A DNA stretch of 64,000 nucleotides, from contig NZ_JAKUML010000007.1 in the NCBI RefSeq assembly GCF_022601685.1, positions 82,363-146,362 of the forward strand. Reading direction: 5' to 3'. Under the pieces are notes generated by a model, which worked only from the letters and a program-made list of their open reading frames with translations, searched no databases and was not told where the DNA came from. The first letter of the stretch is position 1. Each line of letters starts with the position of its first letter. This stretch comes from Acinetobacter sedimenti. Lineage in GTDB: Bacteria; Pseudomonadota; Gammaproteobacteria; Pseudomonadales; Moraxellaceae. Positions 37,542 through 46,974 of the stretch are shown one piece after another. The position numbers and the translations under genes were made by a program.

Positions 37542-39227
37542 ATGACCGAATCTTTTGCAGCCCTCTTTGAAGAAAGTGAATTAAATCTTAACGTCGAAAA
37601 GGGTGCAGTCATCCAAGGTGTTGTTGTTAGTATTGACGACGACTGGGTAACCGTTGACACAGGTCTTAAATCTGAAGGCGTTGTGGCTCGTGCAGAGTTC
37701 TTGAATGAACAACGTGAGCTTGAAGTTGCTGTTGGTGACAACGTAGATGTTGTTGTTGAAGCACTTGACAATGGTATGGGTCAAACTGTTTTATCACGTG
37801 AAAAAGCAAAACGTGCTGAAACTTGGACGAAACTTGAAAAAATCTTTGAAGATGGTGAAATCGTTACAGGTCTCATCTCTGGTAAAGTCAAAGGTGGTTT
37901 CACTGTTGACATCGGTCCAGTTCGTGCATTCTTGCCAGGTTCATTGGTTGATACTCGTCCAATCCGTGATACAACGCACCTTGAAGGCAAAGAGCTAGAG
38001 TTCAAAGTCATCAAATTAGATGCAAAACGTAATAACGTTGTTGTATCTCGTCGTGCTGTGATGGAAGCTGAATCTTCAGCTGATCGTGAAGCACTGCTTT
38101 CTCAACTTGAAGAAGGTCAAACTGTTACAGGTACAATTAAGAACCTTACTGAATACGGTGCGTTCGTTGATCTCGGCGGTATTGATGGTCTACTACATAT
38201 CACAGATATGGCTTGGAAGCGTATCAAGCATCCATCAGAAGTGGTAGAAGTTGGTCAAGAAGTGACTGTTAAAGTCCTTAAATTTGACAAAGATCGTAAC
38301 CGTGTATCTTTGGGCTTGAAGCAATTGGGTCAAGATCCTTGGATGGAAATCATGAGTCGTTATCCAAAAGGCTCTATCGTGAAAGCACGTGTAACCAACT
38401 TAACTGACTACGGTTGCTTCGCAGAGATTGCTGAAGGCGTAGAAGGTCTTGTTCACGTTTCAGAGATGGATCACACTAACAAAAACATTCACCCATCTAA
38501 AGTTGTTCAGATCGGTGATGAAGTTGACGTGATGGTGCTTGAAGTTGACGAAGAGCGTCGTCGTATTTCTCTTGGTATCAAACAAACTCGTGCGAATCCA
38601 TGGGAAGAGTTTGCGAAAAACAATGAGAAAGGCAACAAAGTATCTGGTTCAATCAAGTCAATCACTGACTTTGGTATCTTCATTGGTCTTGATGGCGGTA
38701 TCGACGGTCTAGTTCACTTGTCTGATATTTCTTGGAATGAGTCTGGTGAAGATGCAATCCGTCGTTATAAGAAGGGTGACACTGTAGAAGCTGTGATCTT
38801 ATCTGTAGACGCTGAAGGCAACCGTATCAGCTTAGGTGTTAAGCAATTGAACAGCGATCCGTTCAATGATTTCTTAGCTGCTAACGAACGTGGTGCTTTG
38901 GTTAAAGGTACAGTAACTGCTGTTGATGCGAAAGGTGCAACCGTGAAATTGGCTGACGAAGTTGAGGCACAGTTGAAAGCATCTGAAATCAACCGTGATC
39001 GCGTTGAAGATGCGACTAAGTTCTTAGAAGTTGGTCAAGAAGTTGAAGCGAAGATCATCAATGTAGATCGTAAATCACGTTCTATCAACTTGTCGATCAA
39101 AGCAAAAGACGAAGCTGAAGAGAAAGAAGCATTGAACAATGCACGTCAAGCAGCTGCACAAGCTGGTGGCGATGCAAATGGTCCAAAAACTTTGGGCGAT
39201 TTGATCAAAGCGGCTCAAAACAAGTAA
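37542..39227 (+). CDS. rpsA: 30S ribosomal protein S1
   Basis: S1 helps the 30S subunit bind and unfold mRNA. The 561-residue protein consists of six S1 RNA-binding repeats; the last four are close copies, each with a [18 protein letters not shown] or [19 protein letters not shown] type segment and ending RISLGxKQ. It starts [12 protein letters not shown], as in other gammaproteobacteria. An ATG at 37542 follows CTAGGTAT, a poor ribosome site, which is usual for this gene because S1 regulates its own translation. A strong terminator follows. Confidence 0.98.
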   Translation: MTESFAALFEESELNLNVEKGAVIQGVVVSIDDDWVTVDTGLKSEGVVARAEFLNEQRELEVAVGDNVDVVVEALDNGMGQTVLSREKAKRAETWTKLEKIFEDGEIVTGLISGKVKGGFTVDIGPVRAFLPGSLVDTRPIRDTTHLEGKELEFKVIKLDAKRNNVVVSRRAVMEAESSADREALLSQLEEGQTVTGTIKNLTEYGAFVDLGGIDGLLHITDMAWKRIKHPSEVVEVGQEVTVKVLKFDKDRNRVSLGLKQLGQDPWMEIMSRYPKGSIVKARVTNLTDYGCFAEIAEGVEGLVHVSEMDHTNKNIHPSKVVQIGDEVDVMVLEVDEERRRISLGIKQTRANPWEEFAKNNEKGNKVSGSIKSITDFGIFIGLDGGIDGLVHLSDISWNESGEDAIRRYKKGDTVEAVILSVDAEGNRISLGVKQLNSDPFNDFLAANERGALVKGTVTAVDAKGATVKLADEVEAQLKASEINRDRVEDATKFLEVGQEVEAKIINVDRKSRSINLSIKAKDEAEEKEALNNARQAAAQAGGDANGPKTLGDLIKAAQNK

Positions 39228-39282
39228 GTCGAATTGACTTTTAGTCTGTTCATTTTTTACTAAAAGTTTATTGTTTTACTGT

Positions 39283-39321
39283 AAAAGGTGGCATTAGATA
39301 CAATTCTAATGCTACCTTTTT
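39283..39321 (+). terminator. Terminator after rpsA
   Basis: AAAAGGTGGCATTAGA (39283-39298), loop TACAAT, then TCTAATGCTACCTTTTT (39305-39321), with one mismatch in the stem. Confidence 0.85.
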
Positions 39322-39376
39322 GTATTTAAACAGGTTATTATTTAAATCAGATAAGTGAACATGGAGATGGGATCTC

Positions 39377-39682
39377 ATGACAACGGAAGCTTTAAATAAG
39401 TCTGATTTAATTGTTAAAATTTCAGAAAAGAACCCGCATTTGGCTGAGCCATTGGTTGAAGATGCGATTAAAATTATGATTGATCATATGATCGAAGCAT
39501 TATCAAATAATCAACGCATCGAAATTCGTGGTTTTGGTAGTTTTGCATTACATCACCGTCAACCTCGTGTCGGCCGTAACCCAAAAACAGGTGAAAAAGT
39601 CCAGGTTGCAGCAAAAGCTGTACCACACTTTAAGCCAGGTAAAGCTTTACGTGATGCAGTCAATGAGCAGGCAGGCAAGTAA
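39377..39682 (+). CDS. ihfB: Integration host factor beta subunit
   Basis: IhfB pairs with IhfA to bend DNA at specific sites. The 101-residue protein shows the DNABII fold with EIRGFGSFALHHRQPRVGRNPKTGEKV and the C-terminal HFKPGKALRDAV. The arm motif RNPKTGE is near residue 64. It sits directly downstream of rpsA, the standard place of ihfB. The start has GGAGATGGGATCTC upstream, a good ribosome site. Confidence 0.96.
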   Translation: MTTEALNKSDLIVKISEKNPHLAEPLVEDAIKIMIDHMIEALSNNQRIEIRGFGSFALHHRQPRVGRNPKTGEKVQVAAKAVPHFKPGKALRDAVNEQAGK

Positions 39683-39818
39683 TTCGATTTAACATCCAAA
39701 CTTTAAATGCGTCGTTTTAGCGTAAATCATAAAATGACATCACCTTGATCTATAAGGTCTTTTGCATTTTTGAAGTTTGAGGTAAAATCAAATAGTTATT
39801 AAAAATAAGGAATAAATC

Positions 39819-40172
39819 ATGCGTATTTTTTTAATTGCGCTGACAATTGCAATATTTGCATATGCTTTGGGCTTGGTTTTACAAAATCCTGACGAGCTAC
39901 CTGTCAACTTACTCTTTATTGAAGTGCCTGCAATGCGATTGGGTTTGTTGCTCTTATTAACACTCGTATTGGGCATTGTATTAGGTTTACTTCTACTGTC
40001 GATTAAAGTGATCCAAAAAGGATGGGAAATCAAACGCTTGCGTAAAGACATTGATTACTTGCGTAAACAGCAAATTCAATCGGCACAAAATGCCGCCGCT
40101 GAAGCTGCCGCGGCAGCAAGGCATGAAAAAACCGTATTAGATATTAACGCAAATGAAAAAAGCCCTTTATAA
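39819..40172 (+). CDS. LapA-domain (DUF1049) membrane protein
   Basis: This is a 117-residue protein with two hydrophobic helices (residues about 3-20 and 38-62) and a cytoplasmic C-terminal coiled coil with an alanine-rich run (NAAAEAAAAARH). Its place after rpsA-ihfB and the spacing of the helices match the LapA/YciS family, which with LapB controls lipopolysaccharide assembly. LapB (a TPR protein) is not found next to it here. Role inferred. Confidence 0.82.
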   Translation: MRIFLIALTIAIFAYALGLVLQNPDELPVNLLFIEVPAMRLGLLLLLTLVLGIVLGLLLLSIKVIQKGWEIKRLRKDIDYLRKQQIQSAQNAAAEAAAAARHEKTVLDINANEKSPL

Positions 40173-40183
40173 TGGGCTTTTTT
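40156..40183 (+). terminator. Terminator after the LapA-like gene
   Basis: AAAAAAGCCC (40156-40165), GGGCTTTTTT (40174-40183). The left arm lies in the end of the gene. Confidence 0.85.
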
Positions 40184-40235
40184 TTCGTGTATTGATTTTA
40201 TATATCATTTTGATGGGCTGTTAGAGGTTTAAGTT

Positions 40236-40922
40236 TTGAGTATTATTATTGCCCTAGATGCAAAAAGCCAAGATCAAGCATTAGCGATGGTGGATCAACT
40301 TGATCCAAAGCAATGCCGTGTTAAGGTCGGTAAAGAGTTATTTACCCACGCCGGTCCTGATGTCATCAAAGCTCTACATCAACGTGGCTTTGAGGTTTTT
40401 TTAGATTTAAAATTTCATGATATTCCAAATACGGCAGCACAAGCGGTTTTGGCAGCAGCTGATCTCGGTGTGTGGATGGTTAATGTGCATGCCAGTGGCG
40501 GACGAAAAATGATGCAAACTTGTGCTGAGCGTCTGGCACAGCATCAACATAATACAAAGCTTATTGCTGTGACGGTACTGACCTCCATGGGGCGTGAGGA
40601 TTTACTTGATATTGGCTTAGATATTGATCCACAAGACCAAGTATTGCGCCTAGCAAAGCTCACTCGTGAATGTGGTTTAGATGGTGTGGTGTGTTCAGCG
40701 CAAGAGGCGAAAATACTTCGTGCTGAGATAGGTGTAGATTTTGAATTGGTGACGCCCGGTATTCGTCCAGTCGGGAGTAGTGCAGATGATCAAAAACGGA
40801 TTGTGACACCAGTGCAAGCAATCCAAGACGGTGTGACGCATCTAGTGATTGGGCGTCCAATTACCCAAGCGGAAAATCCGAAACAAGTTTTGAATGATAT
40901 TTTTGTGAGTATTCAATCTTAA
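40236..40922 (+). CDS. pyrF: Orotidine 5'-phosphate decarboxylase
   Basis: PyrF makes UMP from OMP, the last step of pyrimidine synthesis. The active-site lysines are in [13 protein letters not shown] (DxKxxD-type motif near residue 61). [21 protein letters not shown] and [13 protein letters not shown] [17 protein letters not shown] are also present. The only fitting start is a TTG at 40236 with AGAGG ten bases upstream. It has 228 residues, a normal length. Confidence 0.96.
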   Translation: MSIIIALDAKSQDQALAMVDQLDPKQCRVKVGKELFTHAGPDVIKALHQRGFEVFLDLKFHDIPNTAAQAVLAAADLGVWMVNVHASGGRKMMQTCAERLAQHQHNTKLIAVTVLTSMGREDLLDIGLDIDPQDQVLRLAKLTRECGLDGVVCSAQEAKILRAEIGVDFELVTPGIRPVGSSADDQKRIVTPVQAIQDGVTHLVIGRPITQAENPKQVLNDIFVSIQS

Positions 40923-40945
40923 TATTCCAACGTTTAAATTTTAGT

Positions 40946-40978
40946 AGGCGATTGGTGCAAGGCATCAATCGCCTTTTT
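40946..40978 (+). terminator. Terminator between pyrF and mfd
   Basis: AGGCGATTGGTGC and GCATCAATCGCCT pair (one G-T), followed by TTTTTCTT. Confidence 0.8.
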
Positions 40979-41035
40979 CTTAGCATCGAAAAATGCTAGC
41001 ATACAGCGGTTTTCATTATTATTTTATTCAAAATT

Positions 41036-44000
41036 ATGTTGCTACAATCTGCGATCCAACAACTCAAATTATCCCAATTAAAACAAGGAGAAAAGCGTTG
41101 GGTCGGGCAGATACAAGGCTCAATTGGCAGTCTGCTATTAAGTGAAATTGCACAGCAACATGACAAACTGATCGTCGTCATTGCACGCAATCATCAACAT
41201 CTTGCACAGCTCGAAAGTGAAATCGAATTTTATGGGCAAAAAGTCCATGTGTTTCCTGATTGGGAAACTTTGCCTTATGACCGATTGTCACCACATCAAG
41301 ATATTATTTCTGAACGATTAAGTTTGCTCACCAATATGCCAAAGTCAGGAATAGTCTTAATTTCTGCAACGACACTGGCACAGCGTGTTGCACCGCCGAG
41401 TTGGCTCTACGGTCAGCATTTTGATATTCGACAAGGTGAATCATACGTTGTCGAGCGTAAACGTGAGCAATTGATTGCTGCGGGTTATCATGCGGTCGAT
41501 ACCGTGTATGAGCACGGTGAGTTTGCGGTACGTGGCAGTCTGATGGATATTTTTGCATCGGGACAAGATGTGCCAGTGCGTATTGATTTGTTTGATGATG
41601 AAGTCGAAAGCCTACGTTTTTTTGATCCTGAAACACAGCGTACTATTGAAAAGATCGAGCAATTCCGAATTTTGCCAGCCAAAGAATTTCCACTCAAAGA
41701 AGGGCGTAGTCTATTTCGTGATCGTTATGCCGAGCTGTTTCCTGAGTCTAATCCAAAGCGGAATGCAATTTATCAAGATGTCATGAATGGTCTTGCCAGT
41801 CCAGGTCTGGAATACTATTTCCCACTGTTTTTTAGTGCAGAGCAATTACAACAAAGTACTTTTTTAGATTACGTGCCTTTAGACAGTTTGATTGTCAATG
41901 AAACCCATCTTGAACAAGACATTGGACAGTTTTGGCAGGAAGTCGAGCGACGTTATGACGATCGTAAATCGAATATTGATCAACCGATATTGCCACTAGA
42001 ACAATTGTTTGTGAATGCTTCGCAAATCGCACAACGCCTCAATCAGCATCCACGAATTATCGTGAGTTTTGATGAGGCGATTGATCGAGCAGGAACGATT
42101 AATTTGGATGGTTTAACTCCACCGAAACTCAGTGTCGATCATAAACTCGACGATCCGTTTAGCCATGTCAAACAATTTATTTCGGCACAAAAATATCCTG
42201 TACTTTTAGTTGCAGAAAGTGCAGGTCGTCGTGAAGGTTTAAAAGAATCGCTAAAAATGAATCAGCTCAAAGTAGTTGATTCATTACAACAATTTTTAGA
42301 GGATAAGTGTCAACTTGCGATTACCGATGCACCTTTAGAGCGTGGTTTATTATTGCCTGATCAATTGGCAATTATCACTGAAAGCCAGCTCTATGAACAG
42401 CGAGTGATTCAGCGTCGTCGTAAGCATCAAAAAGAAGTTTCAGAAGAATTTCTCGTTCGTAGTCTGACCGAGCTTTCAATTGGCGCACCTGTTGTACATA
42501 TTGATTATGGCGTAGGGCGTTATGCAGGTTTGGTGACTTTAGATATTGATGATCAAACCCATGAGTTTTTACAGCTCAATTATGCGGATGATGCCAAAGT
42601 CTATGTGCCTGTGACCAATTTGCATCTGATTAGTCGCTTTAGTGGCGGTGATCCTGATCTTGCGCCATTGCATAAACTCGGTACAGACCAATGGTCGAAA
42701 GCCAAGCGTAAAGCCCTTGAACAAATCCATGATGTGGCGGCAGAGCTTTTGCATATCCATGCACGTCGCCAAGCTAAGCCAGGTTTTGCTTTTGCCTTTG
42801 ATGAGAGTTTATATCATCAATTCGTTAGTGGTTTCATGTATGAAGAAACACAAGATCAACACAATGCCATTACAGCAACTTTACATGATATGCAACAAAC
42901 CCGTCCGATGGATCGTTTGGTCTGTGGTGATGTTGGTTTTGGCAAAACTGAAGTGGCAATGCGCGCTGCTTTTGTTGCAGCACAAAATGAAAAACAAGTC
43001 GCCGTGCTTGTGCCAACGACTTTGCTTGCACAGCAACATTATGAATCGTTTAAAGATCGTTTTGCCGATACGGCGATTCGTATCGAAGTGTTATCACGCT
43101 TTGGTACGAATAAATCACATCAAAAAATCATTGCCGATATTCTCGATGGAAAAGTGGATATTGTGATCGGCACGCATAAGATTTTGCAAGAATCGGTACA
43201 ATTCAAAAATTTGGGTTTAATGATTGTTGATGAGGAGCATCGTTTCGGTGTGCGAGATAAAGAGCGTATCAAAGCGATGCGTGCCGATGTCGATATGCTG
43301 ACTTTGACGGCGACACCAATTCCACGAACGCTGAATATGGCATTTTCGGGAATGCGTGACTTATCCATTATTGCCACGCCACCTGCACGCCGTTTGGCAG
43401 TGAAAACCTTTGTCATGGATGAAACCGATGCGGTGATCAAAGAAGCGGTGCTTCGTGAATTATTGCGTGGTGGTCAAGTGTATTTCCTGCATAATGAAGT
43501 AGAAACCATTGAACGCACAGCGGAAAATTTACGGGTGCTGTTGCCCGAAGCTCGTGTTGCTGTGGCGCATGGTCAGATGCGAGAGAAAGAACTCGAACAC
43601 GTCATGCAACAGTTTTATCATAAGCAATACAATGTCTTAGTCTGCTCGACCATTATTGAAACTGGGATTGACGTACCGAATGCCAATACCATTATTATCG
43701 AGCGAGCGGATAAACTTGGCTTGGCGCAGTTACATCAATTACGTGGTCGAGTGGGGCGTTCGCATCATCAGGCTTATGCTTACTTGCTTGTACCATCGGT
43801 CAAACATCTCAAAGGTGATGCGGAAAAACGTCTGGATGCGATTCAACGTGCCAATACTTTGGGTGCAGGTTTTGTCCTTGCGACTGAGGATTTAGAAATT
43901 CGTGGTGCAGGCGAATTACTCGGTGAACAACAAAGTGGCAGTATGCAAGCAATCGGTTATAGCTTGTATATGGAAATGTTGGAAAAAGCCACAAAAGCCA

Positions 44001-44488
44001 TTCAAAAGGGTAAATCTCCGAACTTCGATCAACCGTTGAATTTAACCGCGGATATTAATTTACATCTACCTGCGCTGATTCCTGATGATTATCTTGGTGA
44101 TGTGCATCAACGTTTATTGTTTTATAAACGCATTAGTAATGCAGTGAATGCCGATAAACTGAATAATATTCGGATTGAACTGATTGATCGTTTTGGGCTA
44201 CTTCCACAGCCTGTAAAATACTTATTTGCGGTGCATCAGATTCGACTGAAAGCCGAAGAATTAGGCATTGCCAAAATCGATGTGGCAAAAGGTGGTGGGT
44301 TGATTGATTTCTTACCAGATACGCCATTGCAAGCCATTACCATTATTCAAATGATGCAAAAGCAACCGACCTATTATCGTATGGAAGGTGGGCAACGCTT
44401 AAAAGTCACGGTTCAGCTTGAAGAGTCAGATAAGCGATTGGCTTTTGTCGAAGCATTATTGGATCAACTTTTGGCTTCACTACATTAA
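41036..44488 (+). CDS. mfd: Transcription-repair coupling factor Mfd
   Basis: Mfd pushes stalled RNA polymerase off damaged DNA and recruits UvrA. The 1150-residue protein has a UvrB-like N-terminus (LPYDRLSPHQDIISERLSLL), the CarD-like polymerase-interaction domain (GAPVVHIDYGVGRYAGL near residue 485), and the SF2 translocase: VCGDVGFGKTEVAMRAAFVA (Walker A), DEEHRFGV (DEEH box), TLTATPIPRTLNMA, STIIETGIDVPNANT and QLRGRVGR. The C-terminal UvrA-binding and autoinhibition part follows. Length is normal. Confidence 0.98.
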   Translation: MLLQSAIQQLKLSQLKQGEKRWVGQIQGSIGSLLLSEIAQQHDKLIVVIARNHQHLAQLESEIEFYGQKVHVFPDWETLPYDRLSPHQDIISERLSLLTNMPKSGIVLISATTLAQRVAPPSWLYGQHFDIRQGESYVVERKREQLIAAGYHAVDTVYEHGEFAVRGSLMDIFASGQDVPVRIDLFDDEVESLRFFDPETQRTIEKIEQFRILPAKEFPLKEGRSLFRDRYAELFPESNPKRNAIYQDVMNGLASPGLEYYFPLFFSAEQLQQSTFLDYVPLDSLIVNETHLEQDIGQFWQEVERRYDDRKSNIDQPILPLEQLFVNASQIAQRLNQHPRIIVSFDEAIDRAGTINLDGLTPPKLSVDHKLDDPFSHVKQFISAQKYPVLLVAESAGRREGLKESLKMNQLKVVDSLQQFLEDKCQLAITDAPLERGLLLPDQLAIITESQLYEQRVIQRRRKHQKEVSEEFLVRSLTELSIGAPVVHIDYGVGRYAGLVTLDIDDQTHEFLQLNYADDAKVYVPVTNLHLISRFSGGDPDLAPLHKLGTDQWSKAKRKALEQIHDVAAELLHIHARRQAKPGFAFAFDESLYHQFVSGFMYEETQDQHNAITATLHDMQQTRPMDRLVCGDVGFGKTEVAMRAAFVAAQNEKQVAVLVPTTLLAQQHYESFKDRFADTAIRIEVLSRFGTNKSHQKIIADILDGKVDIVIGTHKILQESVQFKNLGLMIVDEEHRFGVRDKERIKAMRADVDMLTLTATPIPRTLNMAFSGMRDLSIIATPPARRLAVKTFVMDETDAVIKEAVLRELLRGGQVYFLHNEVETIERTAENLRVLLPEARVAVAHGQMREKELEHVMQQFYHKQYNVLVCSTIIETGIDVPNANTIIIERADKLGLAQLHQLRGRVGRSHHQAYAYLLVPSVKHLKGDAEKRLDAIQRANTLGAGFVLATEDLEIRGAGELLGEQQSGSMQAIGYSLYMEMLEKATKAIQKGKSPNFDQPLNLTADINLHLPALIPDDYLGDVHQRLLFYKRISNAVNADKLNNIRIELIDRFGLLPQPVKYLFAVHQIRLKAEELGIAKIDVAKGGGLIDFLPDTPLQAITIIQMMQKQPTYYRMEGGQRLKVTVQLEESDKRLAFVEALLDQLLASLH

Positions 44489-44636
44489 GGTTGCAATTTC
44501 TATATTTTATCAGCCCAAGCTGACATAAATTATCTGCTAAATCAGTGTAATTGCGTAAATCTTTTGAGAAAATTGATTTCCTCAAGCACGAGCTATGATA
44601 GTATTGCTGCAACATTAACTGTAGTTATTAATTGAT

Positions 44637-45071
44637 ATGTTTACTTTGCATCCACAACTTGCCCAAGATACTTTTTTTGTCGGTGATTTTCCGCTTTGTA
44701 CATGTCGTTTGATGAATGATATGCAGTTTCCGTGGTTAATTTTGATTCCACGTGTACCAGGTGTTACTGAGCTTTATGAATTAAGCGAAGCAGACCAAGC
44801 TCAATTTCTACGTGAATCAAGTTGGTTGTCTAGCCAGCTTTCTCGTGTTTTTCGTGCTGATAAAATGAATGTGGCTGCACTCGGTAATGTTGTGCCACAG
44901 TTACATTTTCATCATGTGGTACGTTATCAGAATGACAGTGCTTGGCCAAAACCTGTATGGGGCATACCTGCAATGCCTTATTCTTCCGAAGTTTTGGCGC
45001 ATATGCGTCAAACTTTGATGCTTGCATTACGTGGTCAAGGTGAGATGCCTTTTGATTGGCGTATGGATTAA
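44637..45071 (+). CDS. HIT-family nucleotide hydrolase-like protein
   Basis: This 144-residue protein contains a histidine triad variant, LHFHHVVRYQND, at residues about 87-98, and the WLILIPRVPGVTELYEL segment before it typical of HIT proteins. Most such proteins cleave nucleotide phosphoramidates or dinucleotides. The triad fits the short HIT-like branch of proteobacteria. It ends 26 bases before the cyclase gene and is likely co-transcribed. Substrate unknown. Confidence 0.86.
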   Translation: MFTLHPQLAQDTFFVGDFPLCTCRLMNDMQFPWLILIPRVPGVTELYELSEADQAQFLRESSWLSSQLSRVFRADKMNVAALGNVVPQLHFHHVVRYQNDSAWPKPVWGIPAMPYSSEVLAHMRQTLMLALRGQGEMPFDWRMD

Positions 45072-45096
45072 TACCAACGGTTCATCGAGATAAGCC

Positions 45097-46569
45097 ATGA
45101 TCCAAAGAATTTTTGGGGATAAAGCACCATATCAATTACTCAAGATATTACGCTATCTCGGTTTTTCAGTTCTTTGTATTTTAATATGCGTTGGTTTTGT
45201 CACAGAAATTATCGTTGGCCTGAACAGCCTATATCTCATTCCATTTATTATTATTGCACTTGCTTTTGAAAATAAACTCTACCAACGCGTTGAATATTTT
45301 TACGGAAAATATGCTCGCCAAAGTGCAACATATTTGTTTGATGTTTTTCTTTGCAGTTTATTTATTGCCGCAATTCACGCCTTACTCATTCCAAGTTTTA
45401 TTTTGATTTTTGCAATGATCTTTGTTGCACTGTACACCAAGATACCTAAGTTCATTGTTCTTAGTTCAAGCATTTTAGCGATTGCTACTTTTTATTTTTC
45501 ATCTGTATTATTCTTTGGTTTTGAGTCATATTTACAATCGGCAGGTCGTGAGCTGAATGTTTTATCGCTTTTGTTTTTTATGATTTATATTTCGATGTTT
45601 ATTTACTATCAACAGTATAGATATGAAATCTTAGAAAGCGAAAGTGTGAAACATGCCGAAGAATTAGATCGCTATTTAAAACTAAATAATCAATTGGCTC
45701 GTTATGCGCCAGTTCAGCTTTGGCAATCTATCATGCGTGGTGAGCTTGAAGCACGTATTGAGTATAAGCGTCGTAAGCTAACGATTTTCTTCTCTGATAT
45801 TCAAGGATTTACCGATCTTTCTGAAAGCCTCATTCCTGATGATTTGGCATTTTTGCTCAATGATTATCTCAAGCATATGACTGAGATCGCAAAGCATTAT
45901 GGCGGTACCATTGATAAGTTCATGGGCGATGGCATGCTGATTTTTTTTGGCGATCCGAATAGCCGTGGTGAAAAAGAAGATGCTTTAGCGTGTTTGGATA
46001 TGGCGGTCACCATGCGTCAGCAGATGCGTATTTTGCGTGAACGTTGGGTAAAAATGGGATATTCCTCACTTAATGTGCGCATGGGTATTGCGACAGGATA
46101 TTGCCACGTGGGCAATTACGGCACACCACATCGTATGTCTTATACTATTGTTGGCCGTGATGCGAATATTGCTTCACGTCTGCAAACAGCTGCTCAAGTC
46201 GATCAAATTTTGATTTCGGAAGAAACGTTTAATTTAGTGAAAGATGAATTTCTGTGTATTCAACATGACCCTTTGCAACTTAAAGGGATTGCAGAATCGG
46301 TGAAGGCTTGGCAGGTGGTAGAGCGTTATCATGAATCGATAGAAAAATATCGCACATGGTTTGATTTTGAATCTAAGGGCTTTAACTTACTGCTTAATTT
46401 GGATCAAACGCCTATTTATGATTACCCTGAATTGATTAAGATCATGCAAGAAGCGATAGATCGCATTAAGCTGCAACAACAACGAACTGATGACGATGGT
46501 GCTGTCATATTGTCAAAAGAGTATATTGTGCATCTACCAAAGCGCCATAGTCCAAAATCAAAGCAGTAA
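45097..46569 (+). CDS. Membrane class III adenylate/guanylate cyclase
   Basis: The 490-residue protein has an N-terminal region with about six hydrophobic segments (residues 17-170), a short linker, and a class III cyclase domain at about residues 225-430. FFSDIQGFTDLSE and GDGMLIFFGD provide the two metal Asp residues, and YTIVGRDANIASRL the Asn-x3-Arg transition-state pair. cAMP production is likelier than cGMP, although substrate-specifying residues were not fully tested. Acinetobacter species use class III enzymes for cAMP that feeds Vfr/Crp-like regulators. The C-terminal 60 residues are polar. A shared terminator lies after it. Confidence 0.9.
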   Translation: MIQRIFGDKAPYQLLKILRYLGFSVLCILICVGFVTEIIVGLNSLYLIPFIIIALAFENKLYQRVEYFYGKYARQSATYLFDVFLCSLFIAAIHALLIPSFILIFAMIFVALYTKIPKFIVLSSSILAIATFYFSSVLFFGFESYLQSAGRELNVLSLLFFMIYISMFIYYQQYRYEILESESVKHAEELDRYLKLNNQLARYAPVQLWQSIMRGELEARIEYKRRKLTIFFSDIQGFTDLSESLIPDDLAFLLNDYLKHMTEIAKHYGGTIDKFMGDGMLIFFGDPNSRGEKEDALACLDMAVTMRQQMRILRERWVKMGYSSLNVRMGIATGYCHVGNYGTPHRMSYTIVGRDANIASRLQTAAQVDQILISEETFNLVKDEFLCIQHDPLQLKGIAESVKAWQVVERYHESIEKYRTWFDFESKGFNLLLNLDQTPIYDYPELIKIMQEAIDRIKLQQQRTDDDGAVILSKEYIVHLPKRHSPKSKQ

Positions 46570-46580
46570 AATATTTAATA

Positions 46581-46608
46581 AAAAATCCATGCATTTGCAT
46601 GGATTTTT
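46581..46608. terminator. Bidirectional terminator between the cyclase and fdx
   Basis: AAAAATCCATGC (46581-46592) and GCATGGATTTTT (46597-46608), loop ATTT. Confidence 0.88.
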
Positions 46609-46632
46609 CAACGACATCACAACTGCCTTTTA

Positions 46633-46971
46633 TTAATGATTTTCTGAAGCGTGATTAATCGTATATTTCGGAATTTCGATTTCCAAATCTTCATCTTCGA
46701 TTTTCACCTGACAAGACAAGCGTGATTCCGCTTCCAAGCCCCAAGCACGATCAAGCAAATCTGCTTCGACATCATCCATTTCGTCAAGCTCATAGAAACC
46801 TTGACGTACAACCACGTGACAGGTGGTACATGCTTTAGACATATCGCAAGCATGTTCGATTTTCACGCCATTTTTCAGCAGACTTTCACAGAGGTTGGCA
46901 TTTTTTTCGACTTCAAATTCAGTACCTTCAGGGCAGAATTGCGCATGTGGGCGTACTTTGATACGTGGCAT
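46633..46971 (-). CDS. fdx: ISC-type [2Fe-2S] ferredoxin
   Basis: This ferredoxin supplies electrons for Fe-S assembly on IscU. The four cluster ligands are Cys42, Cys48, Cys51 and Cys87 (in ACDMSKACTTC and RLSCQV). A 112-residue length is normal. It is the last gene of the isc cluster, 3 bases after hscA on the minus strand. It begins MPRIKVRPHAQFCPEG. Confidence 0.96.
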   Translation of the reverse strand: MPRIKVRPHAQFCPEGTEFEVEKNANLCESLLKNGVKIEHACDMSKACTTCHVVVRQGFYELDEMDDVEADLLDRAWGLEAESRLSCQVKIEDEDLEIEIPKYTINHASENH

Positions 46972-46974
46972 AAT

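Noticed and set aside
42642..43166. 174-codon frame within mfd on the same strand
   Set aside because: It is an out-of-frame shadow of the long mfd gene and codes for no recognisable motif.
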